A stretch of 64,000 bases of DNA from positions 60,064,892 to 60,128,891 of the forward strand of contig NC_091119.1 of the NCBI RefSeq assembly GCF_040183065.1, written 5' to 3'. The notes below the pieces were generated by a model. The model made no database searches, was not told where the DNA came from, and saw only the letters and a program-made list of their open reading frames with translations. The stretch comes from Periplaneta americana (Eukaryota; Arthropoda; Insecta; Blattodea; Blattidae). This document shows, in pieces, positions 43,365 to 55,279 of the stretch (position 1 is the first letter of the stretch; each line of letters opens with the position of its first letter). The position numbers and the translations under genes are program-made.

Positions 43365-45878
43365 TCACTGTTGTACAACTTTTTCTGTCACATTCATTTT
43401 TACAAAACAATTGATCATGACGTTAAGGAACTTATTAACGAAAATATGTTTACAATCTTTACATACTGAATTAGTTTGATCTATTTGTTCAAAAATAAGG
43501 GCCATTAACTTGGTTTTTACACCTTGTCTGCGTGATAAAAGGATTTTTCTGAAGTGCGTGTGAAATGTTGATCGAATAATTTTAGATGAAGAAACTGAAT
43601 AACTTGTGGGAATTAGAAAATTAGCACTGTCATACTTTTTATTTGCAATATGCTGATAAATGTCTGTCAAGTTTTCAGATTTGAAACTAGCTAGTTCCAG
43701 TTTGCATGTCTCATGTGGTATTCTGCTACAAGCCCACCCTGTCACATATTATGTTAGTGCATTATCTGGAATCATACACTGATCAAGATTGTCCTCTTCA
43801 AGCTCAGCTGTTTCTACAAAACTGTTTTCTGTTGCTGGATAATCACTGCAGATTCTAAATGAACTTTCTTCAATCTCCTTCGTCGTAACTAAAAAATCAC
43901 TAACTTCAATTTCACAGTTGCCTTTCTCTGAAGGTGTTAAGAGCTGGCAGCTCATAATTCCTCTGACGGCGGACTTGAATTTACAGCTGTCAGGGGTAAT
44001 GTTACTGCCACCCTTAGAACGCACGACAGAGAAAATATTTTCAATACAGTCTTGTGTTATACGTCTTGTAAGCAGGAACCGAAAGTTAAAATTTTGTTCC
44101 AGATTTTTCCACAAGTGACGTAACGCTATTATATTTTGTATCCAACCCTTTAAGCAAGGAGGGTTTGTCTTTTTTTCGCTCAGAATTTTCAGTTTTGAAA
44201 ACAGACTTTCCAGTTCTTGTAGAGTCGTCCAATGACAAGAAGTAGTTTGTAAAGCCCTGCGTGAGGATTTAGCATCGTTCATGGTCGATGAATTAAAACA
44301 GTCAAATCCACGATCCACTAGCTCTATAAACTCAGCTGTTTTAAGAGCTTCAGGTAGTGACTGAAACGACACATGAGTTTTTATGGCCTTGCTGACTGAA
44401 TGACTTAGGACCTGTACAATGGAAACAACTCTCTGAGCTGGTGTCAGACTTCTCGATTTTATCTTAAGAAGTTGCATTATTGTCTCATTGAAACCTGGAC
44501 CAACACCCAATTGTTGCAGCCAATTACGTAAGGAGCGAATAGTCGGCAGACAGAAAGTCCCCAAGTATCGATATGCATACGGTGAAGCATAATGCAATGC
44601 CAGTGCGAAATTTTTGTCGTACTCTGTATATCGCCTTCCCATAGGTTTTCTTTTTCTTAGCTTCAACTGAGATTTAAGAAATGAATCTTCTACCAGCGAT
44701 TGAACACATTCTAAAGATGAATGAGATTTTTTCAATTTTTGTACGTCAGCTCTTAGGGTTTGAATGAGTTTCCTTTGTTTTGACATAATATTCTGTGCAT
44801 TCCTTAGTTTGTTAGTAAGAAATTGTATTTTTTTCTCAGACGAAATTTTTTCTCTTTTAGGAGTTCTAGCATTCTCCAAGTTATCTGTAACAAGATAAAT
44901 TTTGTGCTTTATAAGGCTTACAATATTATATTTCGAAACATTTTATATTGTAATCATATTTGCTAGCAAATAACAATTACGATATTAGGGCCAGGAAAAT
45001 AAAAATACAACAATCAGGGCTTACTTAAATGTTTGTGACTTCGTAGAATGCATAGGTTATATTAGAACAGGTACTACTATATCTTACTTTTGTTAGAATC
45101 TATTTCAGGTAGTTCCAGACAAAGCAGTGTATCCTCTGGTAACGATACACTTTCTGTGAACCGTTTCTTCGGACTGCGCCTCTTTGTTTTGTCTATTTCT
45201 CCTGGCGCAGATAGACAAAGGGAAGGAACAGCATTTTTCTTCAACCTAAAGAATTATATTACATATAGGCCTATGTACAGTAAGAGTTTATAATGATTTT
45301 TATTTTGTTTTTATTTTTACAACAGACCGCTTACCCTTGACTATGTAGATTCGAGTTTCGGAAGTCTGACTGCTGAAAGTGTTTGGCGCAGATACGATGA
45401 GACTTGTATAAGCGTTCAGATCCTCCTTTCTTAAACACCTCATCTAGATCTGACCTACTGTATTTTTGAACCCACTGAGCACAACTGTGAGGGAATATAC
45501 ACTATAATTAATTTTTGACATAATTATGAGCTTTGTATTAACTGTATTACCAGTAACTTGGTGACACATTTATGAAGTTAACAACCCTGGTAGAAACATG
45601 TAGAGCCTAACTTACAACAATCACAAGTTAGAAATAACATCAATTCTGTTTTTCACAGCTTTTTTGTATGGCTACTGCCTGCCTTCTGTAATTTAAATTA
45701 AATATTAGAGAATACAAGAAAGACTACCAAACATTAAATACCGTACAGTACGTATACAAAAGGATTAAACTTACATATTTCTGTCGCGAGGGAATCTGAA
45801 AAAAGACACCGCTCCTCGTTGCCAAGTATAATTCTTACAATGAAACACTGCACAAACAACGCCTGCTTTACACTCCAT
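43365..45878 (-). CDS. P-element/THAP-type transposase gene lacking the catalytic core
   Basis: Four exons on the minus strand join in frame: 45775-45878 (ATG at 45878), 45335-45484, 45088-45245 and 43749-44884, with donors GTAAGT, GTAAGC and GTAAGA and good acceptors (CCTCACAG, TTCTTTAG, TTGTTACAG). The product would be 515 residues. Exons 1-3 form a THAP zinc finger: C-x4-C (VVCAVFHCKNY), FFRFPRD, QWVQKYSR, C-x2-H (ICAKH) and the AVPSLCL motif. Exon 4 starts with a coiled coil (NKLRNAQNIMSKQRKLIQTL) and continues YLGTFCLPTIRSLRNWLQQL. After FNETIMQLLKIKS it jumps to the C-terminal region (QVLSHSVSKAI, FDCFNSSTMND, TRRITQDCIENIFSVVRSKG). The RNase-H-like DDE part is missing without a frameshift. 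A TAA at 43749-43751 ends the frame, but the same frame goes on to 43365 with YVTGWACS and CKHIFVNKF, the normal family C-terminus. Confidence 0.87.
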
Positions 45879-45884
45879 AACAGC

Positions 45885-46455
45885 TTCTTAGACAGGTAAC
45901 TATTCTTACTTCTAGCCCGCTGCAGGAAACACAAGAAATGTTTCGATCTCCTCCCGCACGGCCGATCCTCTCGTCAACTTATTCAAACCCTTCCGCTTGG
46001 AGCGCTGTTAGTCGATGTCGCACATATGAGAGCCAGCTTTCCGGTATTATTTGCTCATATCTCCCACATTTTAATACTCGTACTTAGCGAAATAGTGCAG
46101 ATATAGACCACTTGGAGTGTCCTCCGCACTTTACTGAGCGCGAAATCAAAATGACTCATGAAAATTATGAGTCTCGAATTGCTCTATCTTACCGAATAGA
46201 AGTTCGGGTTGACTGCATCTCTATATTGTAATAATCTTTTGTAAGTGAGCAGTATAAAGCTGTTATCTAAATTGAACTTCTGTATCTCGAGTATCATTGC
46301 TGCTATAGTCCAGCGAAGCCCAAACTCTTATCTTAAGGTTACTGGAGTCACATTGTAGCAGCTGAGGTAGTTCGTCCCAATTTAATAAATGCTGTTTAAC
46401 TTGTAGGCCTAACTCGAAATACCGTGATAAGATCCGAGGAAGAATTGGGGTGTGA
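45885..46455. other. lipase intron B-C, unassigned part
   Basis: CG-richer sequence upstream of the THAP gene (45940-46020), possibly its promoter region. No TATA box or terminal inverted repeat could be assigned. Confidence 0.35.
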
Positions 46456-46459
46456 TATA

Positions 46460-48290
46460 CGGGGTTTTTCACCAGGATTTACCGCCACTTACGGAGCTTA
46501 CTTCCGAAGACATTCTGAGTAAAAAATGTCATATAAAGATTTGTCCTAATCTCAATATTTTCAAAGTTACACTAATTTGAAGTTGCTTGTAAAATACCTT
46601 TTATCTTTAGTTTTAAGGGTAAAAGAATATTACAAATAGAGAATGAACTATTCAGAAGTATCATTTCTTCAATTGACTAGTGTTCTGAAGCTAAAAATGT
46701 GTTGTCAGTTGCTTTGTACAGATTTTGTTTTCCAATTTTAAACTAAAAATGATATTCTTACGCACTTATCACCGTAATCGTCATTGAAAGGAGAGACGCG
46801 TGGTCGCAAATAAGTCCTTCGTCACCATGCGAGCAACACTCACTGAAACTGCTGACAATAGCGGAAGGGATAAGATGACGAATCAGATGACAGCGGGAAG
46901 AGTAGGTCATAGAAAACAGGTCAAGAAGGTGGTTAAGAAGAAACTAGCAAGACGTCCGGAGCCGACAAAGAGGGGAAGTAAAGAAGATTTGGGTAGTCCA
47001 TCTACTTGTTAGGGAAAGGAAGGAAATAAGGAACCGCAGAACTACAGTCTACGAAGGTGGTGCTTAAGGGGGATGGAGTGATAAAAGTGTGGCAAAAGAC
47101 ATAAAAACAATAAAGTGAGTGTTCAAGGAGTAAGAGTAACTAGCAAAACAATCGGAGAGAGAATGTATAAGCGAATAAGTGAATTAGTGTCCAGAGAAAC
47201 AAGAGTTGATAAAGGAAGTGACTAGAGAAAATTAGAAGTGTTTGTTAATAATAATTGGTAGAGAAATGTTACTAATATTGGAGTGTCGACTAAGTTAGTG
47301 TACAATCAGAGAAATTGAAATGGTAGGAAGACAGCAAGTATTTTAATGTAAGTTTACAAATGAATGTTGAGTTGACTTACAAAAATAGTGGCAAACGGAA
47401 AATTTATCGGGGTGAAAGAGAACAGTTTAACAAAATAAACATGTGATTCAGTGTTTAATGGAGAAATAGGGGATAAGAGTGATGACAGAAGTGAGGAAAG
47501 GTAGAACTGATTGTAAATTAATGATGAAAGTGAATGAGTAGGATTAAATAGTGTTAGTAAAAGTTAGTTCAAATTAGGGAAATTTTAGACAATAGGAAGT
47601 ACTTCAAATATACAGTAAGTAAACAATAAAAGTGGTGAGGTGTTCATTAGAAAGAAGGGAAAATTTTAAGGGGAGAGGTTAGAAAGCAAATTGAGAGTAT
47701 GTATTATAGTAATAGAGGTAACAAAGGTAAAACAAGATGACTGCACACGTCAATGAAAGTTTATTGTAATTAGAAGGTAATGGGGAGCACGAATAAAGAG
47801 ATGTGGTGGCGACCCATTACCAAATAAGAGTTGTAGAAATAAATATATCAATATCACCGTAATTGTTATAAATCATACGGCTTTAGGAACTTGATTCTTT
47901 AAAGTTTAATTATGCATCCTAATGTACAGTCTTGAAGATTACAAGAGTGTCTTGATTTGTAACAATTGTTATGATAAATGCGTAAGAAAATGTAATTTTG
48001 TAATTAAAAATCGAAAAAGAATTCTATACGAAGCAACTATGGAATTCACAACACATTCTTAGCTTCAGAATACTAGCTAATTAAAGAAGTGATACTTATG
48101 AATAGTTCATTCTTTATTGTTAATATTCTTTTATCCTTAAACCTCAAGAATAATGGTATTTTACAAAAACTTTCAAATTAGTGTAACTCTGAAAATATTG
48201 AGATTAGGACAAATGTTTATATGACTTTTTTGCTCAGAATATCTTCGGAAATAAGCTCTGTAAGTGATGGGAAATTCTCGTGAATCGCCC
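46460..48290. mobile_element. unknown element with about 310-bp terminal inverted repeats
   Basis: The arm 46460-46770 begins CGGGGTTTTTCACCAGGATT and runs through CTTACTTCCGAAGACATTCT, TTGTCCTAATCTCAATATTT and TGAACTATTCAGAAGTATCA. It is mirrored at 47975-48290 with about 80 per cent identity by eye. TA stands outside both ends (46458-46459 and 48291-48292). The 1.2-kb interior is strikingly purine-rich on the plus strand between about 46880 and 47720 (AGAGAATG, GGAAGTGA, GGGGAGAGG runs) and has no ORF above 70 codons. I cannot place it in a superfamily. TA flanks would fit Tc1/mariner-like or similar groups. Confidence 0.75.
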
Positions 48291-48294
48291 TAGA

Positions 48295-48940
48295 TTAAAA
48301 TAAAACGGTGTCACACAAGTCACTAATAGGAAAGATATACAAGGAGCATATTTGATTTGTTTTTTTTTCTTCATCGGACAAGAATGACAACAAAATTTAT
48401 TGAAGCCACCCACTACCGTAAGAAATGTTTGTGACTGTGAGAAGTGTACGAACGCATCATAACTCCGCAAAGAGAGAGTGGAGGTAAATCCACCCTCTCC
48501 TCTCTCGCTTAATTTTGGGCATCTCTGTGTTATAAGCCTAATGTAAGCTGAGGACAGAACTTAATGCCGTTTTTCCTAGAATCAGAACTAATCCCACTTC
48601 TGTATTTTAATAGGTGTAAGCAGTAGTGAAATGTAATGCAATGTGATGTGTATACGGTACAAGGTACATAGTAAAACAAATCTGGATCATTTGCACACCC
48701 ACGATTTGGCATTATTATAGATGCAAGCGAATAGCAGTAAACTTTAACCGTCACTGACAAGTGTCAAAGATACTCTGAATTTGAACCACGGTTAAAGTTA
48801 CTGTTCACCGAACTGATGGGTTGCAATTAGCAATAAACAGATTTAACCGTAAAATCTAAGGCGAATGTTGTGAGAGATACAGTCTTCCTGTCTTCTATTC
48901 TTTTCCTTACAAAACGTAAATAGTTTTAAGTGCTTAACAT
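48295..48940. other. lipase intron B-C, unassigned part
   Basis: No feature recognised. The short minus-strand frames 48234-48470 and 48530-48760 have no domain. Confidence 0.35.
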
Positions 48941-48943
48941 TTG

Positions 48944-49397
48944 GGGCCGTATTCATAGACATTTTTAGCGCGGGTTTCCGGTGGATCTTTTTATTTTATT
49001 TTATTGGGTTATTTTACGACGCTGTATCAACATCTAGGTTATTTAGCGTCTGAATGAAATGAAGGTGATAATGCCGGTGAAATGAGTCCGGGTCCAGCAC
49101 CGAAAGTTACCCAGCATTTGCTCGTATTGGGTTGAGGGAAAACCCCGGAAAAAGCCGCAACCAGGTCACTTTCCCCGACCGGGATTCGAACCCGGGCCAC
49201 CTGGTTTCGCGGCCAGACGCGCTGACCGTTACTCCACAGGTGTGGAAGTTTCCGGTGGATGATTAGCGTTTTTCGTATTCATAAACCAGTGTTAGCGATA
49301 GGATATGATTTGAATTCTGTACAAGTAACCAGTGGATAGCCGGGGCTCGCTTAGTACGCTCGTAGCGCGTGCTGCGAAATGTCTATGAATAGCACCC
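48944..49397. mobile_element. MITE with ATTCATAGACATT ends, copy 2 (split by a SINE)
   Basis: The same ends and inner order as 5802-5983: GGGCCGTATTCATAGACATT with TTTAGCGCGGG on the left, CGCTCGTAGCGCG with GAAATGTCTATGAATAGCACCC on the right, and CGTATTCATAAACCAGTGTTAGCGATA inside. Without the SINE it is about 180 bp, like copy 1. Confidence 0.75.
48987..49247 (-). repeat. tRNA-derived SINE with 13-bp target duplication
   Basis: Flanked by GTTTCCGGTGGAT on both sides (48974-48986 and 49248-49260), exact. On the minus strand it starts CCACACCTGTGGAGTAACGG (box A region), has CCCGGGTTCGAATCCCGGTC (box B), and ends with a (TTTTA)n-derived tail. The most complete member of this family in the window. 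Other copies are at 13940-14160, 38303-39052 and 59145-59360. Confidence 0.95.
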
Positions 49398-49399
49398 AT

Positions 49400-51400
49400 A
49401 GATATGAAGCAAGGGATCATTAAGACACTTTGGAAAGCTATTATTCCTTCAAAAGTAGCTAAAATCGCTGAAAGCAAAGAACATGAACACTGGATGCTTT
49501 CTAGATTTGAAATTTTGTCAAAATACATTAATAATTGAACCTACATCATTTTCTTAATACAAAAATAAAATTACAATTTATGAATTACTCTGACGTGATA
49601 GGCAAAAACTAAGCACAGTTTCATGATCAGCGCATATGGTAATCTATGAAAAACAGTGTGTGGTTTGTATTCATCAAAACTCATGTTCAGGCCTGCAGAG
49701 CCCGTAAGAAGGGGAAATATGAGGTCAGCCTCACTCCACTTCTATTGGGGATGTTCGACTTCCGCATAGAGTTGTTTACACTCTTTTCCCGTGTAAGGTC
49801 CATCAGTGGCGGTACTGTAATTTTAAAAAAGGATTGTAATAAATTCATTGTATTTATAATGCGTTATCTCGTTTCAAGGTTTACAATTATGCTAGATTTT
49901 CTGTCGGTAGTTTCTTTGAAATTTCTTTGCACCTAACCTGCTTTAGATTTTCGAAAACTTTCCTTCTATCATCTCCTACGGAAACATACATTTATAGAAT
50001 TTAAGTAATGAACATTGAAAGTCATTATTAATTTCAATTCAAAATGAACACAACAAGTGACGTCCTTAATTTAACAGTATATAAATAAATAAACAATATA
50101 CAGTTCGTAATAATGAACTTACCCGAAAGTTTGTGCACTCCATAATTCTTAATATGGGCTTTGTTGAAATGTGGTTTAATATTGAAATGACGAGTAGAAA
50201 TAAATTGGATGGGTCACACAGTAAACAAGTAATTCTTTCGTCTTCAACAAAATAATCATATTCTCATTTCCTTTGGAAGTAGTAGTTCTTCACGAGTTTA
50301 GATTTAGCCATGTTCAAGTTCTCTTTAAATTGCAGTACGCGTATTGCGTATTTATTTATTTATTTATTTGGCTGGAGTGCGTTACATTGTTGAATGACGG
50401 CATTGATATCTGGTCATATAGCTATCACTCACTTATCAACGTACAATTTATTTATCGTCCTATTACTAGTAAAACCGCTTAAGACTAGTAATGCAAGTTT
50501 TGTAAAAATAGGAATTAAAACTTTATTAATGCACGAAAAATCATAATAAATTCTTCAAATAAAGTAATTTGTTTGTTGCCTGCATGCAACATTTCGGACT
50601 TATTTCATTTTAGTAGAATACAGAGCACGGAAAGACAAGTCGGGGACTGTACTTAACTTATTTTACACAAAAAGTGGACTTACTCGGCTTTACTAGTAGG
50701 CCTAATAGGACGATATATACATAGGTAGACCTATATGCACACACATATATTTTAAAATTTATTTTACATGTCTTTTAACTTATTTATTTCCCTCATTCAT
50801 TTTTATCTTACTTTCTAAAGGTATGTTCCTCAGAATTTTATTATCTGATCATTTGTAATTCTTGACAGCGTATTGTATATCTGCCGTCGCGAGAATGAAT
50901 GTTGACGCAGCCGAGCGTAACTAGAAAGCTATGACCACACTGGTAGAAAAGGTGGGTGGAGTAAGAAGGGGTAGTAAGGCAGTCGCTCTGAGGAGCTACA
51001 GTTCTGCAGACCTGCTCACATTGAACGGTGTAATTATTACATTGGTAATATCTAGAATTATGACATATCAGATACATAAGGATTATTTTCCTTATAATGA
51101 ATGTGAAAGTAATAAAAATGAACGTACATGTTTGTACGAGTTCTTATGCCTCTTTGCATTTAATTTCCCAATTGATTACAGTTACGATAATTTTCAAAGC
51201 AATACAAGCAGCGCTGTGAAAGCTTTACAAAATTTATGTGAAGAAGTTTCTCGTTGGAGATAGAATTCTGTAGTTAGTAGTTAATATCTCTGATAGGAAT
51301 ACATTTAAAGGTATATGGCGTATAATAGTTAATTTTGCATTCTTTGTCATATAAGAAAACATTGAAAGAATCTTCAGAGCCAATTTGAAGTAAATGGACT
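49400..51400. other. lipase intron B-C, unassigned part
   Basis: No exon, transposase or SINE recognised. A short (ATTT)n lies at about 50348-50368. The 110-codon frame at 50931-51263 has no domain. Confidence 0.4.
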
Positions 51401-51406
51401 TTTGTG

Positions 51407-51536
51407 GTATTACTCGACCAAGGCGAGTGGAGCCGCGGGCGTAATGAGAACTATCGCGATGCGGTATTACGAGCGCAGGAGCAGTAGCGGCTCGGTTCCG
51501 GGCTGCAGAACTCCACTGGCCTTGGTCGAGTAATAC
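51407..51536. mobile_element. small GC-rich MITE/hairpin beside lipase exon B
   Basis: GTATTACTCGACCAAGGC at 51407-51424 is perfectly inverted at 51519-51536, and the next bases (GAGTGGAG and CTCCACTG) also pair. The GC-rich centre holds CGCGATGCGGTATTACGAGC. The whole 130 bp can fold back. It lies 142 bp after the exon B donor. No coding capacity. Confidence 0.7.
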
Positions 51537-51677
51537 TTTATAACGTAGTGTTTCAATATTTTAATAAACATTTTGCTATTTTATGCTCACTATTCCCTAA
51601 TTTTAGATGCTGAATGTAAATGAAATCTGGCTGGTAGTTGAGAACGAATTAAAATGCAGTGTATGATTAGAACCCAC

Positions 51678-51924
51678 CCCAATTAAGCTCATGATGGGAA
51701 GGATGGCTCGTATCAACGGATGTCTGACATTCGACAGGAAAACAGCGGGTGCTAGGGAGATCCCCAGCCTCATCTTGTCGTTGTACTCCGGTCGCAAGGA
51801 CGTCATCGCAAAGAACACTGTAGTACCCAACGAGTAGCCGATGTAGTGCAACCTTTTCTCTCCAGTGGTGGCTAGGATGTGGTCAATAGTGGCCGGCATG
51901 TCATAAACGGCCATTTCGTGCCAG
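51678..51924 (-). CDS. acid lipase (lipase 3-like), exon B with nucleophile elbow
   Basis: 247 bases on the minus strand. Acceptor ATAATTTGCAG before 51924, donor ATTGGG/GTGGGT (51677-51672). The peptide reads WHEMAVYDMPATIDHILATT, GEKRLHYIGYSLGTTVFFAM and an IRAILPIMSLIG segment. GYSLG is the G-x-S-x-G elbow with the catalytic Ser. Most acid lipases have GHSxG, so Tyr for His is a variation seen in some insect paralogues. WHEMxxYDxPA is a strong family signature. Phases fit exon A (2) and exon C (0). Confidence 0.96.
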
Positions 51925-51979
51925 CTGCAAATTATAACTCTTTAAACATCCTGCACTTACATATAGGTATTGCCTCCAT

Positions 51980-52400
51980 CATGATGTTCATAATCATCGT
52001 GAATATCATTATCACCATCTTTATAGACTTGTCATCGTTTTCGTTCCCATTGTGATCGACGTCATAATGATTTATCTTTTCGTCATCGTATGCGTTTATG
52101 TTAATAATTAGTATCATAACCATTATAATTATCATAACCGAAATTACAATCATGATCGTCATCACAGACATCACGTACGTAGTTGATGATACTGCGATCA
52201 TAATGATCGTCGTCACAGCAATCATTAAGATGATAAATAATTGTCATCAGACTTGTTACCACGACTGTCGTCATCGCAAGCTTGCCAGTATGATTGTCGT
52301 CACCATAGTCATCTCCCTGTTTATTGCTACCATAGCCGTTACCATGATTGTAGTAATCGCAACAACACCATGCTTGTTATCATCTCAATCGTCAACGTGA
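51980..52400. repeat. ATC/GAT-rich low-complexity sequence
   Basis: Imperfect ATCAT/GATGAT/CGTCAT repeats in lipase intron A-B. The long frames on both strands here (for example plus 52098-52400) are by-products of this composition and are not genes. Confidence 0.8.
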
Positions 52401-52679
52401 TTATTTTAATCGCATTTATCCTAGCTCTAGTCATAATAAAACTATGGTTGTTTCTATTGAAATACATTTTTATGTTTGTGAAATACAGTTTCATTAGTTA
52501 CAGAAGAATTTACGTGTAAATAGTCTAAGCAGTGAATGTTTTCTTTAAATAGACCCTAGTCTCGGAAAGCCTCAATTACGTCTTAAAAATTTCATAGTTG
52601 CGCTTTCTATTAACATATTTTCACTCTTATTCATTCCCCAAAATTTGGATCCATACATAAGTACAGCATTGTCACTACT

Positions 52680-54580
52680 AGTGTCGAGCATTTCAAGCTC
52701 TATCTATGTTCGGTTCAAGTTTGTTGAGCGTGACAAGAACCGAAGTCTGCTTTGAAGAAGCGTATCTGTCACAGCTCGCTCGGACTTGCACATTACATGA
52801 TTTGTGCCCTTGAAGTTCGCTGGCTTCTCCTACTCTCCCCTCCCATCTCATTATGCTTTTAGCTGAGTAAATATTTTAGAACAGTTCTTGCGAAATTTTA
52901 TTTAGATATAAAGACATAATATTTATTACAAAAATATGATTAAACATCGACAGAAATATACGTACATATAGGTGCATCACATTATGTTTTAAAAATACAT
53001 GGCAGTTGTTACTGTACTAATTACGGACAGAGAATAGCTATAATTACAGTCTTCACATAATATTCAAATTAATCACAGTTGCTCGGACATCGGACACAAT
53101 ATTTGTGTGACTATACGGATGATGAAAGTCTAGCGACGTGCATTACAAGCACTATGTTCGATTCAAGTTATTCGAGTACGAGGAAGTTGGACATTCGTCG
53201 ATTTTCGCTCTGAAAAAGAAAGCCTGTAGTGTTTATTGCACCTTGTTATAAAAATATTCGCTGTCCTCCATTCCCACCCCTTCATATTTTAGCACAGATC
53301 TTGCTATTAGTTTTTCATATTAAATGCGATGTAAGACGAAGTTTTTAATGTCTTGATTATCTTTCACATTTCGAACATTGTAGGATACTATTTTAAACCG
53401 CTTATGGATTTGAGCACATATCTTGCGATTAGTTTTTCATATGGAATAAGACGAAGTCTGCAATGTCTTGGCTTCCTCTCTCATGTTTGAACACTGCACA
53501 ATATTAGTCGGTACTTTGAACATCTGCGTTTTTTTAAATATATTTTGTTTCATTTATTTATACTTACAGTATATTTCTGTTAATATTTATTCATATTAAT
53601 AACAAGAAAAGCCTATACTCATTACTATGCGTAAGTTCGTAAGATATGTGCCTGATATCCGTATGCAGCTAAAGCATAAATGCGAAGCGAGAGGAGGAAC
53701 TAAGGAAAAAGGCACCGAACATATGTAAGGAAAGGGGAATATTGAACAAACATAAAAGGAGCTTCGCTTCTACAGAGACTCGGCAAACATGAACCGAACA
53801 TAAGGCCTCTTATCGGCTTTCAATGAACTCGGTTATTTTAGTTTACGTGCTTCACTTCCACGTATTGTTGGGATGCCTATGGAGTACGGCGAAGTTTGTA
53901 ATATCTAGACATCCCCTCACATGTTCGAACATTGCACGACAGTAGTCACTACTTCACATAATTTGTAAAGCATACTATTTGATGTTCATTTTTTTTACGG
54001 AGGAGGGATCCGAAGGCTTACACTACAGCCTGAGGCTTATTGTGCTTACCACTCCTGTTCTGTGAATGATATTTGTAGCTGAACGGCCGTGCCGTGAACT
54101 TGATCCGGACTATGGTATCGAATAGTATCGTACAGTGTTTGAATTTGAGAGGGGATACCAAAATACAATACCTACTACAAACTTCCCCTTACTCATTAGG
54201 CATTCAACAATACATAGAAGTGGAGCATATAAACTAAAATAACCGACTCCGTTGAAAGCCGATAAAACCTTGGTTTTCTGAACCGACATATGCGAGATGC
54301 GAGGCCCGCCTCGCACAAATTCGGACTACAGGAGAGAGAGTGATTTTTGTAACTGCGAGACGCGAGGTCTGCGCACATCGCAACTATACATTGAAAATCG
54401 ACGTTAAGTTAAACACGTGCTTCTCTTTTATAGGCCTCCGTTTGACAGTTCTTTACAGTGTTGCCTACCAAGGACTCCGGCGTTCTAAATGGAGGCTCTA
54501 GTTATACTACAAAAATATGTCGTTGTATTTTTGATTTCCTGATATATGTTATCCATTTTTGGCCGTTTGTTGGATCATGT
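52680..54580. repeat. diverged tandem and inverted repeats in lipase intron A-B
   Basis: Two tandem copies of about 115 bp (53285-53400 and 53400-53515) share ATCTTGCNATTAGTTTTTCA and GACGAAGT..AATGTCTTG. A further partial copy is at 53885-53960 (GGCGAAGTTTGTAATATCTA with GTTCGAACATTGCACGA). A block of about 105 bp at 53800-53905 (CGGCTTTCAATGAACTCGGT) recurs inverted at 54165-54275 (ACCGACTCCGTTGAAAGCCG). The arrangement suggests an old element with fold-back ends. No coding sequence. Confidence 0.6.
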
Positions 54581-54584
54581 TATA

Positions 54585-55278
54585 CGGAATGTTAAAAAAT
54601 TATCCAGTATTTTAGGAGGTGATAGTATGCATCAAAATAAGAAAATGTCTAATAAACATGGGTCCTACAACATACTTTCTGAGATCTCAACACTTGTCCA
54701 TAGGTGGTGCTCAACGTGACGTTCATTCATGGCAATGCATTTCTCTGCCCTACAATACAGCAGACTACCAGATAATCGTACCGTAGTTGACACCCCTGGC
54801 ATGGAATACTGATACGTCGCAAGGAATACTGAAAACAAAAGTCTGGTTCCGGATATGAGCGGAGTTCAGCAGAACTGGTGTTGTGTTATTTTCGTAATCA
54901 GCATGTGTAGGCTGATAAAAATCCCCATGCAGTTGAAGAAACAAGGCATCAGCACCGATACTCGATCAACTTATGGGCAGGCGTTCTTGGTGATAAATTA
55001 ATAGGGCTATATGTGCTATCACAGAGATTACCTGGGGATCGTTATCAGGACTTTCTTATTAACGTATTAAAACAAATTTCAAAGAGTGCGTGATTCCTTA
55101 CGCTGAGGGACAGAGGAATGCATCACCATGAATGGACGTCACATTGAGCACCTGCTATGAACAAGTGTTCAGATCTCAGAAAGTATGTGTTGTAGGACCC
55201 ATGTTTATTAGACATTATTTTCTTGTTTTGATGCATACTAGTACCTCCTAAAATATTTGATACTTTTTTAACGCCCTG
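54585..55278 (+). mobile_element. DDE transposon with about 155-bp TIRs, internally deleted
   Basis: Left arm 54585-54740 (CGGAATGTTAAAAAATTATC, then TTTTAGGAGGTGATAGTATG, TGTCTAATAAACATGGGTCC and TTCTGAGATCTCAACACTTG). The right arm 55125-55278 is its inverted complement with scattered differences. TA lies outside both ends (54583-54584 and 55279-55280). The middle (54900-55075) encodes a transposase fragment: NPHAVEETRHQHR, then LWAGVLGDKLIGLYVLSQRL and PGDRYQDFLINVLKQI. This is the segment between the first and second Asp of DUF4817/DDE_3 transposases. The two catalytic ends of the gene are gone. Confidence 0.85.
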
Positions 55279-55279
55279 T

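Noticed and set aside
43365..43745. Separate 127-codon gene
   Set aside because: It is in frame with, and homologous to, the C-terminal tail of the P-type protein, so it belongs to that gene beyond the TAA.
52098..52519. Hydrophobic-looking frames rich in Ile, Val and Thr
   Set aside because: They arise from ATC/GAT-type low-complexity sequence on both strands and are not membrane proteins.
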